Assembly (NCBI GenBank): GCA_041920215.1
Contig: JAYRSJ010000040.1
Location: 1-24,290, forward strand
Reading direction: 5' to 3'
Source: JAYRSJ01 sp041920215
Lineage (GTDB): Bacteria > Pseudomonadota > Gammaproteobacteria > Burkholderiales > Burkholderiaceae_C
Length of the DNA stretch: 24,290 nt
Part shown: one piece after another, positions 14,266-21,824 of the stretch
Numbering within the stretch: the stretch's first letter is position 1
Layout: each line of letters opens with the position of its first letter
Notes under the pieces: generated by a model
What the model was told of the DNA's origin: nothing
The model's database searches: none
Seen by the model: only the letters and a program-made list of their open reading frames with translations
Program-made: the position numbers and the translations under genes

Positions 14266-16821
14266 ATGAGCGACAACACCACACCCGACAGCAATTCCGA
14301 AGGCCTGACCGACAAGCAGCAGGCCGCTGTGACGGCGGAAGCCGCCTCGGGTGCGGTCTATGGCGCCGACTCGATCCAGATCCTCGAGGGCCTGGAGGCG
14401 GTGCGCAAGCGCCCGGGCATGTATATCGGCGACACCTCGGACGGCACCGGCCTGCACCATCTGGTGTTCGAGGTGGTGGACAACTCCATCGACGAATCGC
14501 TGGCCGGCCATTGCGACGACATCATCGTCACCATCCACAGCGACAACAGCATCTCCGTCATCGACAACGGCCGCGGCATCCCCACCGGCGTCAAGATGGA
14601 CGACAAGCATGAGCCCAAGCGCAGCGCCGCCGAGATCGCGCTGACCGAGCTGCATGCCGGCGGCAAGTTCAACCAGAACAGCTACAAGGTCTCCGGCGGT
14701 CTGCACGGCGTGGGCGTCAGCTGCGTCAACGGCCTGTCCAAATGGCTGCGCCTGACGGTGCGCCGCGACGGCAAGGTGCATCAGCTCGAGTTCAAGCAGG
14801 GCGTGCCGCAGGATCGCCGCATCGAGCTGGTGGACGGCTTCGAGACCAGCCCCATGCACATCGTCGGCGAGACCGACAAGCGCGGCACCGAGGTGCACTT
14901 TCTGCCGGACACCGAGATCTTCCAGCAGAACAACGACTTCCACTACGACATCCTGGCCAAGCGGCTCAGGGAACTGAGTTTCCTGAACAACGGCGTCAAG
15001 ATCCGCCTGGTCGACGAGCGCAACAACAAGGAAGACAACTTCGCCTACGCGGGCGGCGTGCGCGGCTTCGTCGAGTTCATCAACAAGGGCAAGAGCACCC
15101 TGCATCCGAACATCTTCCACGCCCAGGGCGACAAGACCTCGGACCAGGGCACCAATATCGGCGTTGAAGTCTCCATGCAGTGGAACGACGGCTTCAACGA
15201 GAACGTGCTCTGCTTCACCAACAACATCCCGCAGCGCGACGGCGGCACCCACCTGACCGGCCTGCGGGCCGCGATGACCCGCGTGCTGAACAAGTACATC
15301 ACCGACAACGACCTGGCCAAGAAGGCCAAGGTCGAGGTGGCCGGCGACGATATGCGCGAAGGCCTGGCCTGCGTGGTGTCCGTCAAGGTGCCCGAGCCCA
15401 AGTTCAGCTCGCAGACCAAGGACAAGCTGGTCTCCAGCGAGGTGCGCGGCCCGGTGGAGGAAATCGTCGCCAGCAAGCTCAACGACTGGCTGCTGGAGAA
15501 CCCGATCGACGCCAAGATCATCTGCGGCAAGATCCTCGACGCGGCCCGTGCCCGCGAGGCCGCCCGCAAGGCCCGCGAGATGACCCGCCGCAAGGGCGTG
15601 CTGGACGGCCTGGGCCTGCCCGGCAAGCTGGCCGACTGCCAGGAAAAAGACCCCGCGCTGTGCGAGATCTACATCGTCGAGGGCGACTCCGCCGGCGGCT
15701 CCGCCAAGCAGGGCCGCGATCGCAAGTTCCAGGCCATCCTGCCGCTGCGCGGCAAGATCTTGAACGTTGAGAAGGCGCGCTACGAGAAGCTGCTGACCAG
15801 CAACGAGATCATCACGCTGATCACCGCCCTGGGCACCGGCATCGGCCGCGGTGCCGGCAGCGACGACTTCAACCCCGACAAGCTGCGCTACCACCGCATC
15901 ATCATCATGACTGACGCGGACGTGGACGGCGCCCACATCCGCACCCTGCTGCTGACCTTCTTCTACCGCCAGATGCCCGAGCTGGTGGAGCGCGGCCACA
16001 TCTACATCGCCCAGCCGCCGCTCTACAAGGTCAAGGTCGGCAAGCATGAGCAATACCTGAAGGACGCCAGCGACCTCGACGCCTTCCTGCTCAAGGTGGC
16101 GCTGCAGGACGCCCATCTGCACACCGGCGGCAGCGCTGCGACCGTGCTCAGCGGCGAAGCCTTCGAGACCCTGGCCCGCCAGTATGTGCAGGCCGAGGCC
16201 GTGATCGGCCGCCTGGCCAACTGGATGGACTTCGAGGCGCTGCGCGTGCTCTCCAGCGGCCTGGCCATCAACCTCGACAGCAAGGAAGCCGCCGAGCAAG
16301 CCGCCCGCGATATGCAGGCCGCGCTGCACGAGGCGGTGGTCGAGGCCGTCTACGACGAGCGCACCGACAAGCAGCTGCTGCGCATCAGCCGCAAGCACCA
16401 CGGCAACACCCGCGCCAGCGTCATCAACGCCGACTTCGTGCACGGCGCCGATTACGAGGTGCTGGCCAGCGCCGGCCGCACCTTCAAGGACCTGCTGGGC
16501 GAAGGCGCCGTGGTCAAGAAGGGCGAAGGCGAGAAGGCCAAGGAAAGCAAGGTCAGCGATTTCCGCGGCGCCATGGCCTGGCTGATGCAGCAGGCCGAGA
16601 ACTCGGTCGGCCGCCAGCGCTACAAGGGTCTGGGCGAGATGAACCCCGAGCAGCTGTGGGAAACCACCATGGACCCCACCGTGCGCCGCCTGCTGCGCGT
16701 GCAGATCGAAGACGCCATCGAAGCCGACCGCGTGTTCACGATGCTCATGGGAGATGAAGTTGAGCCGCGTCGCGAGTTCATCGAATCCAACGCCTTGAGG
16801 GCGGGGAATATTGACGTGTGA
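14266..16821 (+). CDS. gyrB: DNA gyrase subunit B
   Basis: 851 residues, the size expected for proteobacterial GyrB, which carries about 170 extra residues in the TOPRIM region. The ATPase (GHKL) part shows the RKRPGMYIGDT motif (48-56), EVVDNSIDE (69-77), DNGRGIPTG and GGLHGVGVSCVN. The TOPRIM domain has EGDSAGGSAKQGR (Glu472 as metal ligand) and DADVDGAHIR (Asp550/552/554). The C-terminus ends QRYKGLGEMNPEQLW ... FIESNALRAGNIDV, as in the family. GyrB drives ATP-dependent negative supercoiling with GyrA, which is not in this window. The ATG at 14266 has only a weak GAG upstream; the first 30 residues are variable. It follows dnaN by 110 bp holding three hairpins, so it likely has its own promoter. 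Confidence 0.98.
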   Translation: MSDNTTPDSNSEGLTDKQQAAVTAEAASGAVYGADSIQILEGLEAVRKRPGMYIGDTSDGTGLHHLVFEVVDNSIDESLAGHCDDIIVTIHSDNSISVIDNGRGIPTGVKMDDKHEPKRSAAEIALTELHAGGKFNQNSYKVSGGLHGVGVSCVNGLSKWLRLTVRRDGKVHQLEFKQGVPQDRRIELVDGFETSPMHIVGETDKRGTEVHFLPDTEIFQQNNDFHYDILAKRLRELSFLNNGVKIRLVDERNNKEDNFAYAGGVRGFVEFINKGKSTLHPNIFHAQGDKTSDQGTNIGVEVSMQWNDGFNENVLCFTNNIPQRDGGTHLTGLRAAMTRVLNKYITDNDLAKKAKVEVAGDDMREGLACVVSVKVPEPKFSSQTKDKLVSSEVRGPVEEIVASKLNDWLLENPIDAKIICGKILDAARAREAARKAREMTRRKGVLDGLGLPGKLADCQEKDPALCEIYIVEGDSAGGSAKQGRDRKFQAILPLRGKILNVEKARYEKLLTSNEIITLITALGTGIGRGAGSDDFNPDKLRYHRIIIMTDADVDGAHIRTLLLTFFYRQMPELVERGHIYIAQPPLYKVKVGKHEQYLKDASDLDAFLLKVALQDAHLHTGGSAATVLSGEAFETLARQYVQAEAVIGRLANWMDFEALRVLSSGLAINLDSKEAAEQAARDMQAALHEAVVEAVYDERTDKQLLRISRKHHGNTRASVINADFVHGADYEVLASAGRTFKDLLGEGAVVKKGEGEKAKESKVSDFRGAMAWLMQQAENSVGRQRYKGLGEMNPEQLWETTMDPTVRRLLRVQIEDAIEADRVFTMLMGDEVEPRREFIESNALRAGNIDV

Positions 16822-17312
16822 TTTCTGTACAGCGCGTAGGGCGCCATAGTAGTAATTGCTTTGGCGCGTAAGGCAGATCAAGGACTTAGCGAGTCCCGCG
16901 CCATAGACCTCTGCCAATCGATGCGCAAGTTCCCGCGACTGGCCTTTAGTTGCGCCAAAGTGGTTGCACCGCGTCCCGGGAGGTAGTTGCAGGTTCGGCT
17001 AAGCCCACACCGGAATGACCGAGGAAGGCCCTCTTGAACGGTTCAACGGAGACCTGATGACCGCGCAGCAGAACTCCGCTGGCAAGCGCCAACTCCAACA
17101 GGCCGATAGAAGTCGATAGAGTCGGAGAGGCCAGATGGCCGCAACCTCCAAGAACCGGCATTGAAGGAAGTCCGCAACCCTTGTCGGCGATCATTCCCGC
17201 CCCGGGGCCCTTGACGACGATCTTCCGAGTCTCCAGGCAAAATCCCGACCCTCAGGGCGATCCTGGCCTCAGGCCCGCCGGTAAGCCCACCGGTAAGAAT
17301 GGAGCAGCAGCA
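16822..17312. other. 491-bp gap without a convincing gene
   Basis: No open frame here shows a recognisable protein. Two short frames exist: minus 16946-17194 (82 codons) and plus from 17015 (about 32 codons), both without a good ribosome binding site. The base composition is less GC-rich at third positions than in the neighbouring core genes. Near the right end CCGGTAAG is repeated (about 17278-17296) and GGAG (17301-17304) is the ribosome binding site of the next gene. It may be decayed DNA of an old insertion. Confidence 0.45.
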
Positions 17313-17753
17313 ATGGCACTGACGAAGAAGGGCGCGTTCTGGTACGGGACTACGTCCGGCGACACCCAAGCCGAGCTGCGCAGCTACAGCGTTGCGAATC
17401 GCCATGAGGCCGTCCGTTTTGCGGCGTCCAAATGCGATTGCGGGTGCCGTACCTTCGCGCTGCAGACCGATGAAGAAGCCGGCGTAGCAATCCGCACCTG
17501 CACCGACTGCGGGCTGGAGCACCTGATGGGCGACAGCGCGGACTACCTTGACGAAGCCTCGCCCGAGGCGCACGAGTGCGTGTGCGAGAACGAGGTGTTT
17601 GAGCTGATGTCCGGCGTCTCCGTGTACGAGGGCACACACGACGTGCGTTGGTACTACATCGCCTGCCGCTGCGTGGAATGCAATCTGGTCGGGGTCTTCG
17701 CAGACTGGAAGTGTGAAGCGGGTGATGCGGCGGCCTTCCTCGCCAAGGTGTGA
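17313..17753 (+). CDS. Cys-rich putative zinc-binding protein
   Basis: 146 residues from the ATG at 17313, with GGAG 8 nt upstream; the frame is open back to 17181 but without a better start. Two similar halves each carry Cys pairs: Cys41/43/45 with Cys63/66 (RTCTDCG), and Cys89/91 with Cys118/120/123 (CRCVEC), a layout like two zinc ribbons. The core DSADYLDEA and YEGTHDVRWYYIACRC look conserved; I recall similar uncharacterised proteins scattered in bacteria, but no function is known. No signal peptide or membrane segment. Immediately downstream (5 bp) lies an hsdM fragment, so the gene may once have been the first gene of a type I restriction cluster. A role in defence is only a guess by neighbourhood. 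Confidence 0.75.
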   Translation: MALTKKGAFWYGTTSGDTQAELRSYSVANRHEAVRFAASKCDCGCRTFALQTDEEAGVAIRTCTDCGLEHLMGDSADYLDEASPEAHECVCENEVFELMSGVSVYEGTHDVRWYYIACRCVECNLVGVFADWKCEAGDAAAFLAKV

Positions 17754-17758
17754 GCGCC

Positions 17759-17920
17759 GTGGCCCAATAGCGGACCCTCGACACCCTCGAATCCTGGATC
17801 TGGGAGTCCGCCGACATCCTGCGCGGCTCCATCGACTCGTCAGACTTCAAGAACTACATCTTCGGCCTGCTGTTCCTCAAGCGCTTCAACGACGTATTCG
17901 AGGAGCGCGTTCGGCAGCTA
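17759..17920 (+). pseudogene. hsdM: Remnant of type I restriction-modification methyltransferase HsdM, N-terminus
   Basis: Reading from GTG 17759 gives VAQ, then an in-frame TAG (17768-17770), then about 50 codons that match the HsdM N-terminal domain: LDTLESWIWESADILRGSID, then SSDFKNYIFGLLFLKRFNDVFEERV. Homology stops near 17920; the frame then runs into unrelated sequence and ends at 17999-18001. A full HsdM has about 500 residues, and no catalytic NPPF motif or hsdS/hsdR follows. So this is the broken 5' end of an hsdM gene, with a premature stop at codon 4 and loss of the rest. It shows that a type I system once stood here next to gyrB. The family match is my reading of the translated sequence. 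Confidence 0.8.
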
Positions 17921-17948
17921 TCGTATTGCCAGTTTTTGAGAGGGCACT

Positions 17949-18197
17949 ATGCGTCAGTTGATAAAGGACCCCGTCAGCTGGGCTACTTCGGCCGTGGGTA
18001 GCTGGCCTCGTTTATTGATCAGCTTTCTGCTGCTGTCCCTGATCATTGCCTATGCAGCGTACGATGCCGCCGAAAACGGGTGGCGTTCATCGGCCGGTAT
18101 CGTCGGCTTTTTGTGCTGGATGCAGCTCCTGCTCTTGTATTCGATGAAGCAGCTGCTCCTGCGAGTCAAGGGCGACGGCGAGGCTGAGGATCACTGA
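17949..18197 (+). CDS. Small two-helix membrane protein
   Basis: 82 residues from the ATG at 17949, with a good Shine-Dalgarno (GAGAGGG) about 4 nt upstream. Hydrophobic segments at about 21-41 (RLLISFLLLSLIIAYAAYDAA) and 49-68, with a basic/acidic C-terminal tail (RVKGDGEAEDH), suggest a two-pass inner-membrane protein with both ends on the same side. I do not recognise the family. Codon use is less GC-biased than in the core genes around it, consistent with recent acquisition. It starts 28 bp after the hsdM remnant, overlapping the tail of that frame, so it may be part of the material that replaced the hsdM gene. A chance frame is possible but the ribosome binding site argues against it. 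Confidence 0.6.
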   Translation: MRQLIKDPVSWATSAVGSWPRLLISFLLLSLIIAYAAYDAAENGWRSSAGIVGFLCWMQLLLLYSMKQLLLRVKGDGEAEDH

Positions 18198-18265
18198 ACC
18201 TACAAAGCGTTGCAGGCAGCGAGTTCTTCGTAGTCAAGTCCCTGTAGATGGCGTGGCTGGCGCGC

Positions 18266-20476
18266 TCACCGCCCGCGCGCGCGCCACAAGGCCTTTTTGC
18301 TCTTGAGCTGGCGCTCGATGCCGTCATTGAGCCGGCTGCGCAGGTCGATCACCGCCTCCACATGGCCGTAGACGCCGGGGAAGCGCAGGTCCAGCCACAG
18401 CCACAGCGTGCAGGAGCGCAGGGCCTGTTCCATGCGGTCGAGCCGGCTGTGCTCATCCACATCGTCCAGGAACCAGGGCGCGCCCGCCTTGCCGCTGCGG
18501 CCATGGCTGGCCGCCCAGTCCAGGTACTCCTGCACCTGGCCCGTCGTGCGGCTGTCCACCGGGGCCTGGGCATAGATGAAGCGGGTCTTCAGCGGCAGCC
18601 CCGGCGCCGCCCGGTCCAGCTGCTCGGCCAGCTCCATCATCTGTTCCAGCTCGGCCACCTTCAGATGGGCATCGTCCAGACGCAGCTGCTCCATGAAGAC
18701 GCGCAAGATGCCGTGCAGGCCGGCCAGGCCCAGGCGGCGCGCGATGGTGTCGACATGCCACCAGTTGGGTGCCACCGCCGCCTTGAAGTCGCGCGGCGCC
18801 CGTGGCGTCTTGGGCAGCAGCTCGCGCAGCAGGCGGCCGGCGCTGCTCTCGGCCTCGCGCAGCACGCCGACAAAGCCCTCGTCATGCAGGCCGTAGCGGC
18901 CGGCGCGGCCGGCGATCTGGTGCACCTCGGAGACCGAGAGCGGCCGGTCGGCCTCGCCGTCATACTTGCTCAGCGTGCTGAACAGCACCCGCCGTATCGG
19001 CAGGTTCAGGCCCATGCCGATCGCATCGGTCGCCACCAGGATATGGCTGGCGCCCTCGGCAAAGCGCTCCGCCTCGCGGCGCCGCACCTCGGGCGGCAGC
19101 GCGCCATAGATCACCGAGACCGGGTGCCCGGCCGCCGCGATCTGATCGCGCAGCATCAGCACCTCGCGACGGCTGAAGGCCACCACCGCATCGCCCAGCT
19201 TCAGCGCGGCGATGGCCACCGGCGCCGGCAGCAGCTGCACCTCCTGCTTGCGCTCGAAGCTGCGCACGCTGCAGCGCTCGCCGCACAGCTGCAGCAGCCT
19301 TTCTACCGCCGCCACCGCATAGGCCGAGCAGATGATGATCAGCTCGCGCGCCGGCACGCCGACGATGGCCTGGGTCCAGGCCCAGCCGCGGTAGGTGTCG
19401 AACAGCATCTGGGCCTCGTCGATCACCGCCACGTCCACCACCTCGCGGGTGTTGACCATCTCTATGGTGCTGGAGATCAGGTGTGCGCCTGCCGCCGGCT
19501 GGTTTTCCTCGCCGGTCAGCAGCGAGCAGGGCACGCCGCGCGCCACCAGGCGGTCGCGCCCCTCCAGCGCCAGCAGACGCAGCGGTGCCAGATAGCTGCC
19601 GCTGCCGGCCTGAGCCAGGCGCTCGAAGGCGGCATGGGTCTTGCCGCTGTTGGGGGCACCGACATAGAGGGTGATCTGGCGGCCCAGACGGCGGGCCGGC
19701 TCGAAACTGTCCGGATAGCCCTGGAAGGCCAGCTCGCGGTTCAGGCCGGCCAGCGTGTGCAGCTCGGCCACCCGTTGCTCCCAGCGGTCCTGGGCGCGGG
19801 TGCAGGCCGCCTGCAGCGCCGCCAGCGGCAGCGGCACCGCGCATTCGGCCTGCAGGCGGGGCAGCAGCGAGTCCAGCTGATCGTCGGCCTGCAGCGCCTC
19901 GCTGCGTGCCAGCAGGCTGTTCAGATGGCCGCGCAGCGCCTCAGCATGGGCGCAGGCTGGGGGCTGGCCCAGGGCCTGCTGCAGGGCCTGGGCATCGCCG
20001 TCGCGGTAGAAATCCCAGATCGGCCCCTCGTCCGCCGGCAGCAGATAGGCCAGCTGCAGCTGCCAGCCGGGCCGGTCCAGCACCAGGGTCTGGCTGGCAC
20101 GGCGCCGCCAGGACAGGCCCTCGCGCTGCAGGCCCAGCTTGTCGAGCTGGGTGCTGCGCTGCTGCATCAGCGGCCGGGCCTGGGCGGGCTCGCCCTGCGC
20201 GTCCAGGGCATCGAGATGGCGCAGGGCGACGGCGATATGCGCCGGCGCGATCCAGCGCGCCGGCCGGCCGCCGGACACGGCCTTCTGTATCTGCACCAGG
20301 CCCAGTGCATCGGGGTCATCGTCAAGATCGGCCGGGCTCAGCACCTGGGGCAGGTAGAAGGCGGCCTGGCGTATCCGCTGCCATTGCCCGGCGACCAGGT
20401 CGGCGGGCAGGCGCGCCGCATGGCGGGGCTGGGGCAGGTGGAAGCTGGGGGGAACGGGTGTTGTCGTATGGGGCAC
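18266..20476 (-). CDS. Suv3-like SF2 RNA/DNA helicase
   Basis: 736 residues if started at GTG 20476; the frame is open to a TTG at 20539 and neither has a ribosome binding site, so the start is uncertain. The N-terminal 260 residues are poorly conserved. Helicase motifs: Walker A GAPNSGKT (273-280), motif II DEAQMLFD (353-360), SSTIEM (335-340), VATDAIGMGLNLP (481-493) and motif VI HQIAGRAGRYG (519-529). The short GAPNSGKT and DEAQ boxes with a downstream SUV3_C-like region are those of Suv3, the mitochondrial degradosome helicase that unwinds RNA 3' to 5' with ATP; some bacteria have homologues of less clear role. It has no operon partner; an XRE regulator is divergent from it. Family is confident, cellular role is inference. 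Confidence 0.88.
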   Translation of the reverse strand: MPHTTTPVPPSFHLPQPRHAARLPADLVAGQWQRIRQAAFYLPQVLSPADLDDDPDALGLVQIQKAVSGGRPARWIAPAHIAVALRHLDALDAQGEPAQARPLMQQRSTQLDKLGLQREGLSWRRRASQTLVLDRPGWQLQLAYLLPADEGPIWDFYRDGDAQALQQALGQPPACAHAEALRGHLNSLLARSEALQADDQLDSLLPRLQAECAVPLPLAALQAACTRAQDRWEQRVAELHTLAGLNRELAFQGYPDSFEPARRLGRQITLYVGAPNSGKTHAAFERLAQAGSGSYLAPLRLLALEGRDRLVARGVPCSLLTGEENQPAAGAHLISSTIEMVNTREVVDVAVIDEAQMLFDTYRGWAWTQAIVGVPARELIIICSAYAVAAVERLLQLCGERCSVRSFERKQEVQLLPAPVAIAALKLGDAVVAFSRREVLMLRDQIAAAGHPVSVIYGALPPEVRRREAERFAEGASHILVATDAIGMGLNLPIRRVLFSTLSKYDGEADRPLSVSEVHQIAGRAGRYGLHDEGFVGVLREAESSAGRLLRELLPKTPRAPRDFKAAVAPNWWHVDTIARRLGLAGLHGILRVFMEQLRLDDAHLKVAELEQMMELAEQLDRAAPGLPLKTRFIYAQAPVDSRTTGQVQEYLDWAASHGRSGKAGAPWFLDDVDEHSRLDRMEQALRSCTLWLWLDLRFPGVYGHVEAVIDLRSRLNDGIERQLKSKKALWRARGR

Positions 20477-20561
20477 GGGCGGAAGTGGAACACAGACGCG
20501 TAGCAGCTTTGCTCGGCGGCCGGCCAAGGAAAGCTGCAAGCAGCGCTAAAAGATGCACGTT

Positions 20562-20590
20562 TTGAGCCGATAAGCACTCAGGCGTTTATC
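20562..20590 (+). promoter_or_regulatory. Weak candidate promoter for the XRE gene
   Basis: TTGAGC (20562-20567), 17 nt, TTTATC (20585-20590), inside the least GC-rich part of the helicase-XRE gap. GATAA (20569-20573) and TTATC (20586-20590) form a short dyad that could be an autoregulatory site. Matches to consensus are poor. Confidence 0.25.
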
Positions 20591-20613
20591 AAATCAAACC
20601 AAGAGTCAAGGCT

Positions 20614-20925
20614 ATGAGCGATATAGGTAGCAAGCTGGGTGCCCTGCGCAAGGCCAAGGGCATGTCCATGGAAGCCCTGGCTCTGGAAGCGGAGGTCTCG
20701 CGCATGACGGTGCAGCGCATCGAGGCCGGCGCCGATATGCGGCTGTTCACGCTGCAGGAGATTCTGCGCGTGCTGGGCGCCGAGGTGATGCTGGTGCCCA
20801 CGGCCCTGCGCGCCGATATCGAGGCCCTGATACGCAGCCAGGGCCTGTTGCTAACGCCGGAAGTGAATGTGCGACGCACGGCCACGGTAGTCGCCTTGCA
20901 CAGCCGGGGCCGGCACGCGCTGTGA
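20614..20925 (+). CDS. XRE-family HTH regulator
   Basis: 103 residues. A Cro/C1-type helix-turn-helix occupies about residues 5-60: LGALRKAKGMSMEALALEAEVSRMTVQRIEAG with the typical SRMTVQRIE recognition helix. The remaining 40 residues are unassigned and end in a basic tail (HSRGRHAL). The start at 20614 is fixed by the helix-turn-helix beginning right after it; AAGG lies close before it. HipB-like antitoxins look similar, but no hipA-like or other toxin gene follows: the next gene is a convergent hydrolase 20 bp away. So this is an orphan regulator, perhaps controlling itself and the divergent helicase. Its targets are unknown. Confidence 0.85.
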   Translation: MSDIGSKLGALRKAKGMSMEALALEAEVSRMTVQRIEAGADMRLFTLQEILRVLGAEVMLVPTALRADIEALIRSQGLLLTPEVNVRRTATVVALHSRGRHAL

Positions 20926-20945
20926 GGCCTGCGCCGCGCCGCCGC

Positions 20946-21824
20946 TCAGCCCAGGCCGGCATTGCCGGCAATGCCCGCGACAAAGCGCGGCCATAGCGCG
21001 GGGGGCAGGTCATGCCCCATGCCCGCGATCTCGTCCAGGCGTGCGCCCGGAATCAGCCGGGCCAGCTCGCGGCCGGCCGGCACCGGCACCAGCGGGTCGG
21101 CGTCGCCATGGATCACCAGCGTGGGTGCGCGGATGCGGCCCAGCAGCGGCCGGCGGTCCGCGTCGGCCGCCACCGCCAGCAGCTGGCGCAGCTGGCCCCG
21201 GGGCTTGTAGCTGCGCGCGATCGCGCCTGCGGTGCGCTGCTCCACCCAGCCCGGCGGGCAGGGGTAGGCGGGACTGCCGATCAGGCGCATGAAGGCCGCG
21301 CTGTGCGCCACCAGGGCCTGCGGCTCGCGCGGCGGCCGCGCCAGCAGGGCCGAGCGGACCTGAAAGCTCGGCCCCGGCAGATGGCGGGCGCCGCTGCTGC
21401 TCATCATCAGCGTCAGACTCCTGAGCCGCTGCGGATGGCGGGCGGCCAGATGCTGGGCGATCATGCCGCCCATCGACGCGCCGCAGACATGGGCGCTGGC
21501 CAGGCCCAGCGCATCCAGCAGCCCGCGTGCATCCTCGGCCATATCGGCCAGGCTGTAGGGGCTCTTGATGGGCAGATGCAGCAGATGCTGCATGGAGGCC
21601 AGCGCGATCGAGGGCGTGCCCAGATGATCCAGGCTCTGGCTCAGGCCGATATCGCGGTTGTCGTAGCGGATCACCCGGAAACCGCGCTCGGTCAGCTGCG
21701 CGACGAACTCGTCGGGCCAGGCCAGCAGCTGCATGCCCAGGCCCATGATCAGCAGCAGCGGCTCGCCATCGGCGGGCCCCAGGTCCTCCACCTCCAGCTG
21801 CAGGCCGTTGGCGGCGATCTGCAT
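20946..21824 (-). CDS. Alpha/beta hydrolase
   Basis: 292 residues. The fold is marked by LLLIMGLGMQLLAWPDEF (oxyanion-hole region, 23-40), the RYDNRDIG motif (53-60), the nucleophile elbow GASMGG (115-120, Ser117), GDADPLVP with the acid at Asp241 or Asp243, and His271 in GMGHD. It looks like the aclacinomycin-methylesterase/RdmC-type esterases and related hydrolases, but the substrate is not readable. It is cytoplasmic, since no signal peptide is seen. The ATG at 21824 overlaps the stop of the upstream esterase gene in TGATG, which settles the start and implies coupled translation. The frame remains open further upstream, but that is the shadow of the neighbour. The pair probably acts on related lipid or ester substrates. 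Confidence 0.88.
   Translation of the reverse strand: MQIAANGLQLEVEDLGPADGEPLLLIMGLGMQLLAWPDEFVAQLTERGFRVIRYDNRDIGLSQSLDHLGTPSIALASMQHLLHLPIKSPYSLADMAEDARGLLDALGLASAHVCGASMGGMIAQHLAARHPQRLRSLTLMMSSSGARHLPGPSFQVRSALLARPPREPQALVAHSAAFMRLIGSPAYPCPPGWVEQRTAGAIARSYKPRGQLRQLLAVAADADRRPLLGRIRAPTLVIHGDADPLVPVPAGRELARLIPGARLDEIAGMGHDLPPALWPRFVAGIAGNAGLG

Noticed and set aside
14218..16917. 899-codon open frame antisense to gyrB
   Set aside because: It mirrors gyrB, whose codons are GC-rich at third position, and its protein is a low-complexity His/Val/Leu/Ala product with no recognisable domain.
16946..17194. 82-codon minus-strand frame in the gap after gyrB
   Set aside because: No ribosome binding site and no recognised family; a decayed gene is possible but I cannot support it as a gene.
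18248..20503. 751-codon plus-strand frame over the helicase
   Set aside because: Antisense shadow: His/Gln/Ala-rich translation without domains, opposite a helicase with every motif intact.
20614..20925. HipB-like antitoxin of a toxin-antitoxin pair
   Set aside because: No toxin-like gene follows on the same strand; the next gene is a convergent alpha/beta hydrolase.
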